Part shown: positions 42,554-57,039 of the stretch, in pieces
How positions within the stretch are numbered: the first letter of the stretch is position 1
Layout of the letters: each line of letters opens with the position of its first letter
The notes under the pieces: model-generated
The model's database searches: none
What the model saw: only the letters and a program-made list of their open reading frames with translations
What the model was told of the DNA's origin: nothing
NCBI GenBank assembly: GCA_039704465.1
Contig: JASFAU010000018.1
Location: 124,001-188,000, forward strand
Reading direction: 5' to 3'
From: Plasmodiophora brassicae
Lineage: Eukaryota > Endomyxa > Phytomyxea > Plasmodiophorida > Plasmodiophoridae
DNA length: 64,000 nt
Program-made: the position numbers and the translations under genes

Positions 42554-45500
42554 TTAGAACCACGGGTGCCAGGTGGGCGACTGGGCGCATAAATATTCCT
42601 CCTTCATGGCCTGCCGGATCAGGTGCAGGACCTTGGCGTTGATCGGCTCCGTCGACGTGTCGCTGCCGGCGCCGCCCTCCGACTTCGACGACGCCATGAA
42701 CGACTGGATGCCGCGCAGCACCTGCAGCGTGTTGTTGGAGATCTGCAGGCGGACCTCGTACTCGAGGGCGCGCTGCGCCGAATCCGCCAGCAGCACCTTC
42801 TTCGTCGAGTGCCACGAGACGAGGTCGTCGCGAATGAACAGGTACAGGTAGTTCTTCAGGATGTCCTGGTGCTTCAGGAGGCACGCGGACACGGATACCA
42901 GCGTGGACGACAGGACGCCCGAGATCAGGTGCGGGCCGATGAATGTGGACAGGTTCGGCGACAGACGGAACGGGACGGCGTCGCTCGTCTCGATGATGTT
43001 GCTGGAGTTGTACGATGGGTAGAATTCCGTCATCGTGATGTTGCCCGTGGACCGGGACAGCAGCGTCTTGTGCAGCGATCGATCGCCGACGCGAAGGACG
43101 TACGCCAGGAAGCACGACAGGCCCATCTGTTGCGCAAACTGCCGCCGGTACGCCCAGAGCATGTCGTGGGAGCTGACCATCGTAGCCATGTACGTCGACA
43201 TAGCCGTCGGTGGGACGCACGTCGCTTGGATCTTGTGGAAGGCCCGCAAATGGGAGGCACGGGTTGGACCAGTGGCCGCCACCTCCGTCTGAACAACCTC
43301 CAGCGCGGAGTCCACGCCGAACCCTCTGGCAACGCATGACTGCTCGTAGATCTGTAGCGAGCAGCGTCGGTGCACAGAACACAACGGAGAGATACCTCCA
43401 TGTTGCGGTTACCTGTTCCAGGCTTGCCATGTCGGTTTGCGTTTGCATTAAGCGCAAGCGATGCGTCAGAGGGACGACCAGCGGCACGACAGCGGACAGG
43501 TGGCGTCGTCTGGTTTCCTTATAGCGCGACATGAGGCGATTGATGATCGTGTACAGCTGCATCATGCGCTCGTCGCTGCGCGTAATGTGCGCAATGGAGT
43601 ACTGCACCAGGAAGTAGTACGTCTGGCCATCAGTGCCCAGCATCCCGATACGACGGTGCGAATAGCTGTGCGACATGCGGACAATGGTCACCGAAGGGTC
43701 AAACCGCACGATGAGGACGTTCTGCGATCGTGTCAGCAAGGTGGTTGAACGAGGTGGGCGGCCGACCATACCTGATCGGTCGACGGCTCTTGATCGGTGA
43801 AGTACTGCCCCGGGATCTCGACCTCGTACGTCTGGAAACGAACGAGATACGGCGACAGAGTTTCCAGGCGGAGCGACATGCGCCGTCGCTGTGTGACTTG
43901 GTACTCGAGGTGACCCTTCCATTTCTGCAGGCGAAGGAGAAGGTTGGACAGCGTCATGCTGGGCTGCGAGAGGAAGTCCGTTTCGAACACGGATCGATAT
44001 CGTCGGATGAACTCGGCCTGGACCGGATTCGTGGCCTGTTTCGGCGAATTGAAGAACGACCGCACGATCCTCTGGATGTTAGCCACAACGGATTCGGGAA
44101 TGGCGCCCATGATACCCGAGACAAGAACGGCCTGCACATGAGCACCTTAGTGGAGCGCACCTAGTTGGCAGACCAAGTCGTACCTGTTTGTACGCCTTCA
44201 GGAAACAGGAGTGAATCGAGCCGAGCAGCTCTTCTTGCGGCAATGGCTGGAACCGAAGGTTGATCTCCTCCCTGTCCCAAGAGTAAGTGTCTACAAAGCT
44301 TTGCCGATAACGCACTGACAGCATGTTTTCAATCTCAGTGACCAGGGATGGATGGTTCTCCCGCATCGTCAGCACGATGCTTTCCACTGACACAGGCATA
44401 AGTCCAGACGATACCAGCACGCGCTCCGTGTTCCACATACCCAGATGGAGGGACGACAGTGAAGACGGACGCTCTCCTGCTGGGTTGCCAGCTGCAGGAT
44501 CGCCCTTAGCAATGGAATGAACTTCGCGCTTCTCGAACAGGAACGCGCGCACAGTGTAATGAAGCGACTGCGGATAAATACGAGCAATCCGTTGCAGGAT
44601 GGACTTCATCGACGGCCCTTCAGGGCGCGCCAGACAGGTCAGGAGCTGCGGCAGCCATAGCAACCACGCCCACAGAGGAACTTGTTCAGAAGCGCGTTCA
44701 AATGCAGTCGCAATTGACCGTTCCTGTCAACGGGCGTACGTAAGAAGAGGGACGACGTATGGTGTGGCATAGGCGCAACCTCGGCATCGTACGACAGCAG
44801 CCATATAACACGTGTGATCATAAGACGCGCGCGCGCTTCACCGTATGTGATCGCATGCATATAGCACGATACAGCACATGTAGCCCACTCACGGTCCTTC
44901 TTCATCGCGAACACTGACGTCCTGTCAGCACCGGCGAGGGGAACGTAGTGCACAGTACAATACCTCGGTCGCAGAAATCCGCCCACGACAGCCAGGACTT
45001 CCCATGGTTCTCGCAAACATAGAGTGCAGTGGAGAAGCACGCATTTGCGTCGTCGCCCTGGCCCAGATGTTGAAGGGCGTCTCCTTTCAATCGAAACAGT
45101 TCCGCTTTCTTCACGACAATGCCAGTAAGAAACCAGTCAATAAAGACCCCCAAACAAAGACATACCTGAACGTTCGTGAAGTAGTCGATATTGATCGAAT
45201 TGATTAGCGCCAGGGCGTCTTTGTACTGCACAGGAGAGCACATGCACATTCGAATCTGTTCGCGGACCCGCGTGAATGCGTCGCTGGCCGCCATCGGCGC
45301 TTCGCCTACGACGAATCAGCCATGGATCAACTCATGCATGGCGGCCAGGGCACGAACCGTTTGTGACAGTCTGAGCCAGAGCTGATAGACATTGTAACCC
45401 GAGCTGTTGCTTTCTTGCGATTTTAGCGAGCGTCAGAAGCGTCCAGACACGATCTTCAACCTATACGGAACGTTACTTGCTGCCAAAGGAACCATTTCGT

Positions 45501-48500
45501 GTGGTCTACTAACCATTGGGGCCGTCTTAACACTACTGTGAATGGAGGCCGTTTGTCCCGACAATACCTGGCTGATCAGGTCGAACACGTGCAGTCGCCA
45601 AGAAACACGGTCTGTCCACGTCGACAGTTCCTCCCAATCATTGGGAAGCCTGGGCAAAAAGATCCAGTCAGAAGGGACGTTGCAGCACGAATCTCAGTCC
45701 CGACCGTTGTCGCCATTTCATCAGCTGTGGCGTCAAATCGATGGTCTTTCCTTGGCTGCGCAGCGCTGCAACCTCGCCAAGCATGGAATGACTCTCTTGG
45801 ATTTCAACCATGCTGTGAAACAGGGAGAGAATAGGGAGGTGGGTTTCTGAGACAACGGAGGGCAGCGAGTTCCAGGCTCGTAACAGAATCTGCAGGGTCC
45901 TATCGCAGTGGCGATCGACATCATTCTCTCGCGCGCAGATAGCCTGACAGATGAGGAAAAGGCGCGCCTCTATCGTAACTGAAGCGTGGCTGGCTCCGCC
46001 AGCACTTCCGGACAGGGATTCAGTAGGCAACCTAACGCCCCAGTCCCCCGACTTCCAGGCGGCCTGCGCCTGCAGGAAGTGTGCCCCGGTGTCTTTGGCA
46101 TACGCTTGGACAATGTCCCATTGGCCAAGCTGCTTCGTCGACTCGATCCATTCGGTGCGCCACATATCCAACTCCACAGTCGGGACATCGCCTTCCCCTA
46201 GGTCAACTGGCCCGCATGGCGAAGGCACGTTCTCACACCCATACCCAGCAAGAAGCGCGCCGTAGAACATAGTCTGCGCACGTGGCCAGAGCCCGAACTG
46301 CTGCAGCGCCAACGCCGACGCCGATACACGAATCTGAAACAGACATTGCGAAGGCTTAGATACCGATGGAATTTCAACTGGGAACGAAGATCGAACCTTT
46401 GCAATGTTGTACCAGTGACCAAAGTAGAGGTCGCGGTCAGCAAGAGCACTGTACACGTCGACCAGGGCGACGTCGTCGCCCTGTCGAGATAGCAGTTCGG
46501 CGGCCAAGTACCAGCAGCAATGCGAGCGAGCTAGTGACGCAAGAAGCTTGGGAGAAATTACAGGGTATTCCATCTGTGAAGACTTCATGCAGGCGAGTAT
46601 CGACTCCAGAACAACCTACACAAGTAAGAGACCAGTTGATCCATGAAGCACGACAGACCAACCTGCACAGTATTGGGACGTGCCGAGGATTGCAGACGAT
46701 GCCAATCCTTCACCAGAAATGTCTCTATCAGGCCCTGCAGCACCACCTGATCGTTGCGGTTTGGAGCACTAGCCCATATTTGCGGAAACAATTCAATCCA
46801 CAGAACGGCTGCAACAGTAGTATCGGCAAGAACCGACGACGACAGGGCAGACCGGATGCTGGACATCGTGCTGTTAACGTCTTGGACATAATCCAGGAAA
46901 ACTTTGTGTTCCTCCATAATGGGTATCAGCTGCGCCGACGCACAGTGTGCCCGCGCAGATCCCGTCTGCGATATGGGTGCTGCCACAACAGGGTCGCATT
47001 CTAATAGTAATTGGCAAGCCGCAGAGACCCAGAATCCTGATCCCGTTTTGCAAAGGGTTTCCCAGTCGGGAATGCTGAAAATAAACACCAGCACAGAGAA
47101 CCCGTTCAGCGTCGGACCGCATCGTCTAACAGCATCAGCCACGAAGTACGACCGAAGATCACGTTCCGTACAACTAAGACCCAGAAGCATCATACGTGAC
47201 AAGGAAGGAAGTGAAGGGACAGTTCGGCTTTCGGAGATATCGCGAACCATTCGGAAGAACGCCGACTCCAAAGGCGTTCCCGGAACGGCAAACTTGGATA
47301 AGCGAATAACGATCGCGTCAACGTCCGACACACCAGATTGATATCGAAGAGCAGAGCAAACCCACCGAGACATAACGTCCATAAGCGAAACTAGGAAGTC
47401 TTGGTCAGTGGCCTTCTCGACTAACAAGGCGAGAGAACTCGACACGCTCTTCTGTGCGTCGCTAGGGAGATCCAATGGAGCTGTTGCAAGCAGCTTGAAG
47501 ATGGTAAGCAGCGGCGCAGATGCGGCAATAGATGAGACAGCAGATGTACTTGCGCCACGCTTGCTTGAGCTAGGAAGCGCTGCGATAAACTCCTTAGTCA
47601 ATGTCACAAGCGCCGTTGTGAGTGCGGACACATGACGTGATAGGCGATTCCCATCAAGGTCAATAGTGACCACAAGGATGTCGACAGCTGTGTGAAGCTG
47701 GGTTGTCGGCAACGAAAGACCGCTCCCGATGATATGATCGACTTCGGCAATAAAATCATCAGAGGCATTCAACGCAAACAGCACCTTGATACACTCGCAG
47801 AGTGCACTGCGAACGTCGGCATCATCCGTTTGAGCACAGCTGCGAATAAACCGACGGAGAACCGGCATGTTCGATGACACGATCTGGCTCGCGCCATTAA
47901 CGAACGAGAAGAGTCGAGAAAGGCACTGCAATATACAACGTCGCTGAAATTGCTGGGATGCCGTAAGTACAGATGGGATGCAGCAAGAGCATAAAGCATC
48001 GAACTTCACATGGGCGGTGGGGTTTTCCGCAATGAACTGGCACAGGGTGTCTTGACAGCGCTGGGCAAACGTACGTTGTGCAGGGACTTCGGCAGCTGCG
48101 ACCATAACCGAGAACAAGTGGGTTCCCAAAGCTCCGATGTCCACTTGAGCATCTGGAACCGATGAGAAAGACGTACAACGAGGTGAGCCAGGAGAGAGAC
48201 GGGATCGTTTGGCTGCCGGCACGCTTGCGGAAGGAGGCGCACATTGCAGGAGAGCTGGAAGCATTGCAGGATCACCAGGTGGTGCAACGGATACGTTTGA
48301 AGACGCCTCAATGGTGTCGTCGGACACCGAAAACGTTTCCGAATCGGCGATCCATGACAATACGACACAGATGCAGTCATGAGCTAGTTGACGGTTCTCA
48401 TTTTGGGAAACAGCTCCCATTGCTGGGGAAACCACGCGATCGAGAAGATGAACAATGGCCGGCGTCAGCATGGACCTACAAAGGCGTTAGAACCGTATGC

Positions 48501-51500
48501 TGGGGGTTTCAGATTAGTACCTATATGGGCGGAAATGATCCTGAAAGGAGACGACAATGTCAAGGACATGCCGTACGCAAACCATGTCCTGGGTTTCCTC
48601 TCCGAGCATAAAACGACGAGTCCACGCGATGTGAGGTACAGCATCTCCGGGGTCATTCGGCAAGGAAGGCAGAAGATGCCCCAATGCCTCTTTGGTAACG
48701 CCCCGCGATTCAGGGTGGCATGATTGAACTAGGGCAGCGTACAGCGAAAACCGGATCGTATCCAGGCTACGACTCTCAGACCGATCCGCAAGATAAAGAG
48801 CGAGCGTCTGGTAAGAATCCAGTTGCGAAACAGTGTTCTCGAGTCGCGCACAGCACCAAGAGAATTGGATCACTGATGACTGCAACTGAGGGAAATGGAC
48901 TGCACTCCTAAGAATCAGACGGCATAGCCGTGACAGCTGTGCGTTGAACCCGTCGGGTAGCGTACGACAGTTGCACAGGACAGCTGGAAGAACGTCATTC
49001 AATGTCGCTAAACATCCACGCAAACGTTCGTTGGTTGCGGGTTCTGGATTTGACGTGACGAACCTGATCAGGTGTTTGCGCCGTTAGCGCATCCATTGCC
49101 AACAAAGTCAAGTTGACGTACCGGGTAATGATTGGGCATACGACCAGTTCCAGTGCCTTCGCTTTAACTGCGAATTTCCCTTGGACAGTCGCGACGTTGC
49201 CCATGATATCTCTGAGAATCGTTTCTGCGTGCTCGCCGTGAACGATACGGTTTTGCAGAAAGTCAAGAAGGAACGCATAGTCACAAGTTGACGGCAAGGC
49301 TAGCGCGTGTAGCATTTTCCACACAAGAGATGCACCTTGGCCTTGGGTTGCCTCACAGACCTGAGACTCTATCAGGGGAGATCACCCTACACGACCAGTC
49401 AGACCTACCTGAACCAGGACTTCGGCGATTGCGACATTCTCTTGGAGTGCGCGTACGTTCAGTACGCCATCAACAGGTGGAATCGCATCAAATGACGAGA
49501 CGAGGCAGATTCGTTCTTCCCACAGCGAAAACAGGCACTGCAACCCGAAGTCCAGACTGGGGAGGTTCGACAGGCTCATTTTCGCTATAGGTCGCCCACG
49601 TATTAACAACGGATGACCACGCATATAGCGATACGCACCTAAGATATTGATAATAAGCACGCCTTGCGTCCGAAGCTCACCGCTTCGGTCTGTGAGTTGA
49701 GGTGGCTGGAAGGCTGTTCGAACCAGCTGTGGGGTTAACTTGCGCACCGCATCCGCTAAACGAGGAGTCTCGCCGCTTCGCAAGCAATCGATGAACAACT
49801 TTGAAACTGCCGCATTAGACATACTCGTCGGAAGAATAAAGAAGTACGCCGCTTCGGAACAGTATTCGGGATGATTCAGAAAGCGCATCAGTGGGCCGCG
49901 GAACGGCGACGACGGGCCGTGAAGACATCCCCCATACACATGAAGTGAAGGAAACGCTGCTTCGAGCTGGATAACCGCCATGACAAGGTTCTGAAGGAAT
50001 GTCGGAGGCAACTTCGGCAATAGATGGAAGGTGTCCAGAATCGCAGCAGGGATAAGCGCGTCACTCCATTGAGGAACTCTTGAGACAGGTGCCCCTGGCG
50101 CGGATGCTTGATTTGATGTGACACCTGGCGAAGGGCCCGGCAACGAGGCACCAGAAGTGCCTGGCATAGCGGCCCCTGGAGTGGACGGGTTTGAAGAAAC
50201 GGCGCCCGGCTGCTCAGCCGCCTGAGGCTCCCGAACAAGGTTCGTCAACGTCTGTCATCAAACTCAATTATTCGAACCGTGCAGAACCCGAAAACTGAAA
50301 CCATTTACCCGAGTGAAGTTATCGAGATGTTCAAAAAGCTTTTGAGCGAGTGTGACGTTGAAGCACTTAGACAGAATTCGCAAAAGACGGGACAGCATCT
50401 CCAGGAGCGATATCGATAACTTGTTGTACTCAGCGAAATTCGTGAGAACAGGACGAAGGCATTGCTGGAGCAGCTGCTTGGGAGGTCGTTCCTGCTCGCA
50501 CGCAAGTATCATACCCTCGTTGGCTGCCTGCACAACTTCTTCATTCGACGATCGAAGCGACTCGAAGAACGCCGCGACTATTCGATGGCGTAATGCGCCT
50601 ATAGGAGGTTCACCCTCAGGGGCAACATTTGGGCTAGGGCTCGCAGCGCTTTCGTTTGGAGAGACGACCGAAGCGATTTCAGGATCAGGCGTCGCCTGAA
50701 ACAACGTGGTCAGTAAAGGATAAGATCCGGTATTACCTGACAACAAACCGGTGCGAAAGAACCAGGCCCTCGCTGAAGTTGAGGCGACTTTAACGCAGCC
50801 ATTAGCAGTCGAATCGTCGCAACGCGCTGCAGCATTAGCAGTCGGGATCGCCCTATTTGCGACACGCTGTTACCTGCCGCTTGGTGGACCGAGGTGATCG
50901 TCGACGTGGTCGCCGATTCGTCATGACGGATCTCGTTAGCAAGTGACTGCAAGAGTTCGAAGAATTCCGAAGTGATCTATACAGAGAGCCGGTAAATATT
51001 GAGCACCGATTGTGGAAGCAGGGGCTTACAACCTCAAGCAGTGGCGGCTCTATTGACAATGCGTACGATGTGGCAGCTATGAAGCCAATCCGGATTGACG
51101 GCGCTAACGTATGAAGGCGTCGGGACAGCACAGGCGACAGCAGGTTGGACTTGAACAGCAAAAGCAGTTCGCAAATAGGTTTGCCCCTTGACTTCGACAC
51201 TGTCACAGAGGTCCTTTGTGTCAGGAAAGCTCAACATGAACGGAGTAGTACCTTTACCTATGGAAAGCAGTGTCTGAGCACAAGACCGAGTAGCAGCTGT
51301 CGAGGACGTTAAATCAGACGCCAAGTTCGTAACAAGCGCGGTTATGTCCATGGTGCTGTTCGAACAGATTCGGACAACCTGTGCTGACTGTGAGCCACAT
51401 AACGGGTGCAATGCGAGAGTCACACATACATGCTCTGCAGATCGGACAGCTTGTTCGCTGATTAACAAATCTATATCGGAAGATGTGTCGCGTAACGTGA

Positions 51501-54500
51501 AAATAAGACCACGTAACAGTTCGATCTGGTTAGCAAGAAGCCAATGTTCCGGCATGCTGGTCGTCAGTTCAGTTAAAACTTGAACGCCAGCTAGACGGGA
51601 CTATGTTGTCGTCGGTTATATCAGGTTCCGTTATGCACGGCCACAGACTTACATGCGCATCATCGAAATGACAGAGATGGGCTGCTTTGAAGAACAGGTG
51701 CTGAATTGCCGGATGCTGTGATCCGGATATGTCGAGAGCATGAAGCAACTCCAGTAGAAGCGAAAGCCACCCGCGAAACTCGGTAAACGCCACATGAGAA
51801 ACGTCGTCGTCTCCACAATGCATGACGCTAACAACCGTGTCAATGAAGACGAACGGGTCGATCCTAATTGGGATTGGTGTCTGCTTCTGTGTCTGCAGAG
51901 AAATACATTAGACGGGACGAGGGGCGAACGCGGAAATCCGCTAACCATGCACGATAGAACGATAGCGAAATGGCGGGTGATGTGCTCCCAGAACAGGCGT
52001 GACTCGGAACAATTGTGCTTAGCGTGTGCCCAAATAACGGAACGCAGAAGCACTGAGCAAATTCGTTCTTCTTCGACGTATAACTGGCCATGCCCATCTC
52101 TGAGAAACTGCTTAGCATCGCTAGCCATGTCCGGATCGACCCTGAGCAAATGTAGTGAGACCATATCGTACTGCAACGAAAACGAAATGAAACAAACACG
52201 CGGGGCCGTCTCTTGTGATCCCCCAGCAGTAACCCGCAGAGAATGCCACGAGCCAAGTCGGCAGCGTGACGAACGCTGAAGTTGGCCAGCGGTTTGGATT
52301 GTGCTGGAGAGCTGATACATAAGGCCTTCTCGATCTGTTCGACGATGGTCTGCAGGGTGATCGACATTCCCGTACACAGATTCAAACGAGGACCGACTTC
52401 GCCCGACCGGTACTTTGGACAATCAACGATACCTGTTACCAGGAAACGACGATTACGCCCAGATAGTGCACCAAGCACGTGTAGCGCGGTCGGGCCAAAC
52501 GGCGAAGGCGAAGGTCGCAGAAGGGCGCACAGCCCCAGCATAATTCGTCGCAGGAATTTCTCAATAATCGGATAAAGGAAGTCAAGATCAAGGTTGTCAA
52601 TCCAAAATTCCAGCGTGCGAAGCCCTGCGCAACCGATCAACGTCAGCGCACCCTGATGCTCACAGACCGTATGGCAGCAGACCTAGCTTAATAGCAGTAT
52701 CCGAGTTCGCCTCCAGAGCACAAGCAACCGTTTCCATTAAACTCGGAATGAAAGGTAGTAACGACGACAGTCTTGCCGGAACAGTAAGTGCCAGTTCGAT
52801 CGACAGATTGCGAACCTCGGCTGACCGAGTTGACCTCATGATCTAGAACGTTATCAGTACCATGAATCAACTTGATACGTGTGACATACAGCTAACAATC
52901 CGGCCAATAGCTCCGGCATGACAGGCAAGAATTCTTTGTACAGGCGCTCAAACATGCCACCACCAATGCCACGGAACAGGTTCTTCAACAGCATCAAATA
53001 TGTTCGCGGGTCGCGCGATACCAATGCATACTTCAGGCTCATCTCCACCATCTTGCTGAGATGTGGACGCAAGACCGACTCGATATCAGCGAACATACCC
53101 AATGCACCTGAGAACGCGAGGTTACCCAAGGATCAACGACGGGCTAATGCCGCGGCCTACCCAGTGTGATTCGAAACATGTTCAGACGAATGCGTGAATG
53201 AACTGAATCGTAGTGACTCATCGACTTGAAAGACTCCGGCAACAAGAGATGGGAAAGAAGCAAATCCGCAAACACCTACAGATGTTCAGCACGTCGATTC
53301 TTCGTGAAGTGTATGGAGTCGCACCTTTGAAACGTTCGCGTTTGAAAGGATGTGCTGGGGAATAACCAGCATGGGCAACGTGACGTCGAAAGCAATCGTG
53401 GCCTCCACGAATTGGCCAATTTGAGGTTGGAACACGTCTTCGAACGTTCGCGAATCAAGAACCGTAAACACAGAGGCGAAATGATCCAGAACAGGTTCCG
53501 CAGCGGATTCGTCGTTCGACGTTGCTGAGGACGAGACTGCGCCACGCTTTGTACCACTTGCGCCCTCGGACGCTCGTGAAACACTCTAGCAACATTTTAG
53601 ACTTCGCACGCGAATTGAGATTGCACATAATGCGTACACGTGAGGCGACGTCATGTGGGACGGTAAATATCTCCAGACACTTCAAGACATGGGTCAAGAA
53701 TTGCGATATCAGCGGAACCTCCGGGTTATCGTGAGCACCAGGTGTGTTCCGAATGCACCAAACTAGAGTCTTGAGCCCGAACACCATCGTGTTCATCAAA
53801 ACCTATACGGAATGGTCAGGGGCGCGTACTTCAACGTCACTATCGACGCCGTCAGTGACCTTAACGTCACGAAGAGCAGCACGGTAGACGTCTGACGGGT
53901 CTTTCAGCATGTCGGCACTCGGATAGGACGACATTGGAACGAGAACGTTCCATGACGGTGTCTGTGGCGGCAGACTATCCATTTCGTCGGATGGTTGACT
54001 GCGAAGGCTTAGCCGCAGCCGATCCTGTTCCATACGCGCTGCAGCGATACCTTATTTCTGAAGGGCGAACCAGCACCGGGATGAGGGAGCGAATTGCAGA
54101 GAACTTGGACACTAGTGCGGATAGAATGCCAACCAATACGTTCCGTGCTTTCCCTGGTTGACTGCCAGCGTCCTCATGCTTGCGGAAAATGCCGTCGACA
54201 AGGTTGAACACAAGCTTGGCGCTGGACGTTTGCACAGCAAACGGTAGCGTGTCATCATGCAAATGGTGGCAGAAGATGTTGACAGCTAGAGTAAGCTGGT
54301 CAAGTGACAGGTCCGACCTGCACACCCCCTATCAGCCCGACGGTTGCGGAAACCCATGAGCGTGTACATACCTCATGTGGCTGATAAGGTCGATCAGCGT
54401 AGATACCGCTAGCGGTCGAAGGGCATCAGTCGCAGCACGACCCTTACCGACCATCAGGTCTGGGTACGTCTGCAGGAAGAAGTCGACTTTGTCAACGAAA

Positions 54501-55624
54501 CTTCGTCGAAACGGCTCCGTCGCCAGCATGTGCCGCATGTCGAGCAATAGTTCACGTCGGACAGCGACGGCGTCATCAGGACACGTACGCAACAAGGCGA
54601 ATACGCTCCTGCGGAACGATGCGTCAGACAACGATACCGATGGTGATGCAAGTGCGCAATACTTTGACAGGTCATCGCTGTGCTGCACCATGCGCTCAGC
54701 ATTGCCACGTAGGACATACGTGAGAAACGACAGCGTCTTGACCCTGGCGACGATGAAATCTGAATACTGCTGTGGCAGCTTCTGGGCGTTGCGTTCCGAC
54801 ACCTCAGTCCGCAAGGCCTAGCGGCACAGGAAGTGAGCGGCAGCGACGGTCAGTGAGCAAGTAATACGAGGATGACCTTAATCATGACGGGTATCAAGTG
54901 CGCTAACGATTGTTCGGCCAGCTTTGGATAGATCTGCATGATCAGCCGCGCTACCTTTTCACACGAGGCCAGAACGCGGAACGATGATCGCCCAAGCGTC
55001 ATCGATGATGCGCTCGGGCTCGATGCGGGCGTGGTCGGCGTCCCAGGCTATGTGCACGTTGCATCATCAGATTCGGGCACGTATTGCGGTACGAGGGCGA
55101 CGGACCCGCGCTGGGAACGTTGACGCGACCGTTCTCGGCAGGTTCTGGTACATTGATGTGAAGAACGACAGGAAATGTTGGACGGTCCCTTCCAGGTGCG
55201 GGTGGTACGTCTTGTGGAAGTCGTAGATCTATCGTCCGCGGAATCAGTACAACGCAGCAGCACTCATCCCGGCACGCAGCCAGCGCCCTACCAACGAAAC
55301 ACAGAGCAGAGCGTTATGCTCGTTATCCTTATTTAGAACATGTATCAGCGCGAGGTGAATGTCCTCGACGTACGGGCGCAGGACGGGCGTCATCGGCAGT
55401 CGCCTGATGACGTCGAGCAACGTACCCCTCAGGGTTTGCGGTTCGCCCGCCACGAACTGCGGCGCCCCGTCCGACAGCGCCGCCACGATCCTGGGGATAT
55501 GCTCCCGCAGGAACAGCTGGTACTGTTCCGGGTCGGCCACCGCCCCCGGCAGCGAGTCCCGGATGCGCCGGGCGGCGGCCAGCCCCGGTTCGGCCGACGC
55601 CGACCACGCCGTCATGGCATCCAT
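42554..55624 (-). CDS. TRRAP: TRRAP/Tra1 transcription adaptor (PIKK-family pseudokinase), multi-exon
   Basis: This 13-kb gene encodes the very large scaffold shared by SAGA and NuA4/TIP60 histone acetyltransferase complexes, which binds activators. It starts at ATG 55624 with the conserved N-terminal HEAT segment (LRGTLLDVIRRLPMTPVLRP, LNKDNEHNALLCVSLVGRW). Coding blocks follow in order near 54814-54332, 54325-53975, 53799-53455, 53129-52854, 52640-51569, 51555-51034, 50746-49382, 49324-48514, 48471-46585, 46588-45668, 45294-44902, 44663-43733, 43700-43400 and 43384-42554, separated by short introns. The PI3K-like domain contains FDPSVTIVRM, RRIGMLGTDGQTYYFLV and YKETRRRHLSAVVP; the canonical kinase motifs are not apparent, as in TRRAP. 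The end (QSPTWHPWF) is a FATC tail with its terminal aromatic residue. Exact exon limits are approximate. Confidence 0.88.
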
Positions 55625-55773
55625 CGGGCTGCACGGTGCGCCACTGCGCCGTGTCTGTCAGCCCACGCCCACCGCGCCGACTGGATGACTGCCGCAGTTT
55701 TTTGCCCTCGTTCTGGTCGCTCCACTCTCCTCCAGCGAGTGCACCCTATGTACCACCACACTCGACACCGCCT

Positions 55774-56767
55774 CTACAGGAAACTGCTCGGTCTATTGAA
55801 GAACGCCGACACGTTCGCCCCTGCGTAGTCGACCGGCGCCTTGTCGTTGCAGTCGCGGGCGCCGGGGTCCAGGCAGGCTTGCTCGACCAGGTACCGGGCG
55901 ACGTCGACGTGGTCGTTCAGGGCGGCATGGTGTAGCGCGTTCCGCTCCCGGTTGTCGGTGGCGTGCGGGTCGGCGTGGCAGTGCTGGATCAGGTAGTCGA
56001 CGACGGTCGCGTGCCCCTGGCTGGAGGCCATCAGGAGGGGTGTCATCCCGGACGCCTACAACCCGTCAAACGACATGCCAGAACACGGCACGCCTCACGC
56101 CGACCTTATCGGGCCTGTCCGCATGCACGTCGGGCAGTGCCTCGCAGATCCATTTCAGGACAATGATATGCCCCTGCTGAGCGCACAGGTGTACGCAGGA
56201 CCTGCCGTCACTGAGCAACATCCCAGGTTGGGCGGCGCCGCGATCCCGAAGGAACTTACCTACGGGTTGGCAGACGAGTCATCAGCCAGGGTCAGCAAAC
56301 GGTGAACGACTCGCTCCGGTCGTACAGCATGGCAGGTGCCCACCCTGGACAGCGTGCAGGAATGGAGTGTACCCGTTGATGTCGACGGCGAACAGGTCGG
56401 CGTCGGCGTTGATGGCGAAATAGAGCAGCAGCGGCAGGTGGCCTTCTCGTGCCGCCACGTGCGTTGGCGACACCCCGTTGCTGTCCTTGTGGTTCGGATT
56501 GCCATCCTGTTCGTCGATGAGCCATTTCGCCGTGTCGACCCGGTCGTACTGGGCCGCGAGATGCAAATACGACTGGCCGTCCTGGAGCGGGGCGATGTCA
56601 GCAACAACCCGACACAGCAGACGGCGCGTGTAGCAGGGGCGACGAACCCGCATGGGCCGCTGGCTGCAGACGACCTCCCGGATGCGATCATCATCGCCCT
56701 GCTCGAACGCAGCGCGCACGGCGTCGTCGGGGTCGACGTCACTCCGCCCGGCTGCGGTGTTGCCCAT
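55774..56767 (-). CDS. ankyrin-repeat protein, multi-exon
   Basis: On the minus strand the gene starts at ATG 56767 (MGNTAAGRSDVDPDD). It then shows successive ankyrin repeats: GQSYLHLAAQYDRVDTAKWL, NGVSPTHVAAREGHLPLLLY, NGYTPFLHAVQ, then in downstream exons SCVHLCAQQGHIIVLKWI, GMTPLLMASSQGHATVVDYL and RNALHHAALNDHVDVARYL. It ends VSAFFNRPSSFL at 55774. At least four short introns are needed (one removes the stretch before GQSYLHL, others lie about 56330-56245 and 56115-56050). MGNT at the start is a possible N-myristoylation signal. Ankyrin repeats mediate protein binding, so no specific function follows. It is divergent from the porphobilinogen deaminase gene, with 272 bp between the two start codons that may hold both promoters. 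Confidence 0.8.
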
Positions 56768-57039
56768 CGCTCATCGGCCACCGCCGTCGACAGACAGTGA
56801 CACCGCCTGCCCCGGAACCAATCACGTCCCCGCGACACATCCGACTTGCCTGTCCCCGCCCTGTCCGTGCGAACGTCTGTGGTATCGTGTGTGGGCCTGA
56901 CCAGGTCCGGTAGCGAATCGAGCATCGACGAACGGAACAGGAGACGGGAGACCGACAGTGTACCGGGTTGTGAGGTGCGAGTTGCGGCCGGCGGTGGCGT
57001 TTTGAGGGCGCGCCCCGCGCTCGCGGCAAACGCCGGCGC

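Noticed and set aside
55048..55263. Arg/Ser/Thr-rich minus-strand frame near the TRRAP N-terminus
   Set aside because: It is the wrong phase of a TRRAP exon; the other frame gives the expected helical-repeat sequence (FLSFFTSMYQNLPRTVAS).
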